Assembly (NCBI GenBank): GCA_963971405.1
Contig: OZ020485.1
Coordinates: 992,001-1,056,000 of the forward strand
Source: Psococerastis gibbosa
Taxonomy: Eukaryota; Arthropoda; Insecta; Psocodea; Psocidae
Reading direction: 5' to 3'
DNA length: 64,000 nt
Shown: in pieces, positions 61,234 to 64,000 of the stretch
Position numbering within the stretch: the first letter of the stretch is position 1
How the letters are laid out: each line of letters begins with the position of its first letter
The notes under the pieces: model-generated
The model's input: the letters and a program-made list of their open reading frames with translations, nothing else
What the model was told of the DNA's origin: nothing
The model's database searches: none
Position numbers and translations under genes: made by a program

Positions 61234-63131
61234 TCATCGGTGTAAATGTAGCTAAAAAAAATTCATTCGACAAGAATAAGAAAAATAGCTATTTACTTAT
61301 TTTATTTTTTTAAAGGTTTTAAAAAGATATAGGTGTCTTAATTTTGCTTATTTTGGCTCATTGTATTGTACTTGACATTGAACAATTGCTCCTGCGTGTT
61401 CATCGGTTTAAATGTTGCTAAAAAAAATTCATTCGACAAGAATAAAAAAAATGGCTATTTACTTATTTTATTTTTTTTAAAGGTCTTGATATGACAAGGT
61501 GTCTTCATTTTGCTTATTTTGGCTCATTGTATTGAACTTAACATTGAGCAATTGCTCCTGCGTGTTCATCGGTAAATGTAGCTAAAAATAATTCATTCGA
61601 CAAGAATAAGAAAAATAGCTATTTACTTATTTTATTTTTTTTAAAGGTTTTAAAAAGATATAGGTGTCTTTATTTTGCTTATTTTGGCTCAATGTATTGT
61701 ACTTAACATTGAGCAATTGTTCCTGCGTGTTCATCGGTGTAAATGTAGCTAAAAAAAATTCATTCGACAAGAATAAGAAAAATAGCTATTTACTTATTTT
61801 ATTTTTTTTAAAGGTCTTAAAAAGATATAGGTGTCTTAATTTTGCTTATTTAGGCTCACTGTATTGTAATTAACTTTGAGCAATTGCTCGTGCGTGTTCA
61901 TCGGTGTAAATGTGGCTAAAAAAAATTCATTCGACAAGAATAAGAAAAATAGCTATTTACTTATTTTATTTTTTTTAAAGGTTTTAAAAAGATATAGGTG
62001 TCTTAATTTTGCTTATTTTGGCTCAATGTATTGTACTTAACATTGAGCAATTGTTCCTGCGTGTTCATCGGTGTAAATGTAGCTAAAAAAAATTCATTCG
62101 ACAAGAATAAGAAAAATAGCTATTTACTTATTTTATTTTTTTAAAGGTCTTAAAAAGATATAGGTGTCTTAATTTTGCTTATTTTGGCTCATTGTATTGT
62201 ACTTAACATTGAGCAATTGTTCTTGCGTGTTCATCGGTGTAAATGTAGCTAAAAAAAATTCATTCGACAAGAATAAGAAAAATAGCTATTTACTTATTTT
62301 ATTTTTTTAAAGGTCTTAAAAAGATATAGGTGTCTTAATTTTGCTTATTTAGGCTCATTGTATTGTACTTAACATTGGCCACTTGCTCCTGCGTGTTCAT
62401 CGGTGTAAATGTTGCTAAAAAAAATTCATTCGACAAGAATAAAAAAAATAGCTATTTACTTATTTTATTTTTTTTAAAGGTCTTGATATTATAAGTGTGT
62501 CTTAATTGGCTTATTTTGGCTCAATGTATTGTACTTAACATTGAGCAATTGCTCCTGCGTGTTCATCGGTGTAAATGTAGCTAAAAAAAATTCATTCGAC
62601 AAGAATAAGAAAAATAGCTATTTACTTATTTTATTTTTTTAAAGGTCTTAAAAAGATATAGGTGTCTTAATTTTGCTTGCTTAGGTACATTGTGTAGGAC
62701 TTAACATTGAACAATTGCTCCTGCGTGTTCATCGGTGTAAATGTAGCTACAAAAAATTCATTCGACAAGAATACGAAAAATAGCTATATACTTATTTTAT
62801 TTTTTTTAATGGTCTTGAAATAATACGGGTGTCTCAATATTGCTTATTTTGACTCATTGTATTGTACTTAACATTGAGCAATTGCTCCTGTGTGTTCATC
62901 GGTTTAAATGTTGCTAAAAAAAATTCATTCGACAAGAATACGAAAAATAGCTCTATACTTATTTTATTTTTTTTAAAGGTCTTGATGTGACACGGGTGTC
63001 TTAATATGGCTTATTTTTGCTCATTGTATTGTAATTAACATTGAGCAATTGCTCCTGCGTGTTCATCGGTGTAAATGTAGCTAAAAAAAATTCATTCGAC
63101 AAGTATAAGAAAAATAGCTATTTACTTATTT
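61234..63131 (+). repeat. 11-monomer HOR (~1,829 bp), copy 2
   Basis: This is nearly identical to copy 1. It has a one-base deletion near 61,499 (GACAAGGTG for GACAAGGGTG) and CTCGTGCG near 61,888. The junction lies near CTCCTGCTTGTTC (61,223-61,240). It ends where ACTTATTTAATTTTTTTTAATAG begins, a switch to the 30/37.8/58.3-kb order. Confidence 0.87.
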
Positions 63132-64000
63132 AATTTTTTTTAATAGTTATGAAATGATATGGGTGTCTTAATATTGCTTATTTTGACTCATTGTATTGTA
63201 CTTAACATTGAGCAATTGCTCCTGCGTGTTCATCGGTTTAAATGTTGCTAAAAAAAATTCATTCGACAAGAATAAGAAAAATAGCTATTTACTTATTTTA
63301 TTTTTTTTAAAGGTCTTAAAAAGATATAGGTGTCTTAATTTTGCTTATTTAGGCTCATTGTATTGTACTTAACATTGGCCACTTGCTCCTGCGTGTCCAT
63401 CGGCGTAAATGTAGCTACAAAAAATTCATTCGACAAGAATACGAAAAATAGCTATATACTTATTTTATTTTTTTTAAAGGTCTTGATATGACACGGGTGT
63501 CTTAATTTGGCTTATTTAGGCTCACTGTATTGTAGTTAACATTGAGCAATTGCTCCTGCGTGTTCATCGGTGTAAATGTGGCTAAAAAAAATTCATTCGA
63601 CAAGAATAAGAAAAATAGCTATTTACTTATTTTATTTTTTTAAAGGTTTAAAAAAGATAAAGGTGTCTTAATTTTGCTTATTTTGGCTCACTGTATTGTA
63701 CTTGACATTGAGAAATTGCTCCTGCGTGTTCAACGGTTTAAATGTTGCTAAAAAAAATTCATTCGACAAGAATAAAAAAAATAGCTATTTACTTATTTTT
63801 TTTTTTTTTAAAGGTCTTGATATGATAAGGGTGTCTTAATTTGGCTTATTTTGGCTCATTGTATTGTACTTAACATTGAGCAATTGCTCCTGCGTGTTCA
63901 TCGGTGTAAATGTAGCTAAAAAAAATTCATTCGACAAGAATAAGAAAAATAGCTATTTACTTATTTTATTTTTTTAAAGGTCTTAAAAAGATATAGGTGT
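63132..64000 (+). repeat. Start of another copy of the 30.0/37.8/58.3-kb order, cut by the window end
   Basis: Variants follow TAATAGTTATGAAATGATATGG, GGCCAC with GTCCATCGGCG, GACACGGG with GTAGTTAAC, AGATAAAGG with TCAACGG, then GATAAGGG, as at 37,810-38,650. Unlike the 58.3-kb copy, it keeps the AGATAAAGG/TCAACGG monomer. The array shows no sign of ending at base 64,000. Confidence 0.83.

Larger units (their letters stand above)
1..64000 (+). repeat. AT-rich ~167-bp tandem satellite array filling the whole window
   Basis: The same unit recurs head to tail from the first base to the last. Successive TGCG-containing blocks in the first 600 bases lie 163-166 bp apart, and long-range offsets divide into units of about 166-168 bp (for example 1,663 for 10, 3,157 for 19 and 2,352 for 14). 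Every monomer carries a TGCGTGTTCATCGG block, an ATTCATTCGACAAG block, an AAATAGCTAT core and a T-tract, always in this order and on this strand. One hand-counted monomer is about 28% G+C. I saw no unrelated insert, no reversed monomer and no gene. Monomer size and multi-monomer periodicity are typical of centromeric or other heterochromatic satellites in eukaryotes; the chromosomal location is inference. The family is not one I recognise. Confidence 0.98.

Noticed and set aside
1..64000. CRISPR array
   Set aside because: The repeating unit is about 167 bp with no short repeat plus unique spacer pattern; the whole unit is conserved, including what would be spacers.
1..64000. Identification as a named satellite family (alpha satellite, a beetle, nematode or plant satellite of similar length)
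   Set aside because: Only the length is similar. I recognise no diagnostic sequence, and a database search would be needed to name it.
1..64000. tRNA, rRNA or other structured RNA genes
   Set aside because: No segment departs from the satellite monomer, and none shows cloverleaf, A/B-box or rRNA-like sequence.

Overview
The window contains no gene that I can support. All 64 kb is one AT-rich tandem satellite array. The monomer is about 166-167 bp and about 28% G+C (counted by hand on one monomer), which gives roughly 380 monomers, all in the same orientation. I found no insertion of unrelated sequence, no inverted monomers, no transposon and no RNA gene. Such an array points to a eukaryotic chromosome: centromeric, pericentromeric or another heterochromatic block. 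The monomer is close to one nucleosome repeat in length, as many centromeric satellites are. I do not recognise the satellite family and cannot name the species or clade.

Each monomer has a fixed layout: (1) a 12-bp perfect palindrome GAGCAATTGCTC, often degenerate in its left half; (2) a strongly conserved, relatively GC-rich block around TGCGTGTTCATCGG; (3) an A-tract followed by ATTCATTCGACAAG; (4) a second 12-bp palindrome AAATAGCTATTT inside a longer dyad; (5) a T-tract of variable length; (6) a variable region that separates monomer subtypes (GATATGACACGGG, AAAAAGATATAGG, GATATGATAAGGG, GAAATGATAYGGG); (7) a TTTTGCTTATTTTGGCTC stretch with recognisable variants.

The subtypes are arranged in nested higher-order repeats (HORs) whose lengths are almost always whole numbers of monomers. 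From left to right: 1-2.9 kb is an irregular, more diverged mosaic. 2.9-12.05 kb holds two copies of a 2.64-kb block offset by 4,655 bp, plus a short 7-monomer duplication. 12.05-21.0 kb holds three tandem copies of a 19-monomer, 3,157-bp HOR, the third lacking three monomers. 21.1-23.1 kb is a further copy of the 5.4-7.3 kb block. 23.7-28.4 kb is a 14-monomer, 2,352-bp HOR in two copies. 28.2-45.5 kb is a macro-duplication of a 7.8-kb block, whose second copy is expanded to about 9.5 kb by a 9-monomer tandem duplication. 46.2-49.5 kb is a 10-monomer dimer. 50.5-56.3 kb is a 9-monomer HOR in four copies, one reduced to 8 monomers. 56.3-59.4 kb is a mosaic of earlier blocks. 59.4-63.1 kb is an 11-monomer dimer. 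63.1-64 kb begins another copy of the 30/37.8/58.3-kb type.

The right half shows longer and more nearly identical copies than the first few kilobases, which suggests amplification was more recent there. The short open frames of 69-90 codons are translations of the satellite itself and are not annotated as genes. Coordinates of repeat edges are good to about 10-30 bp, because neighbouring monomers are identical over long stretches.
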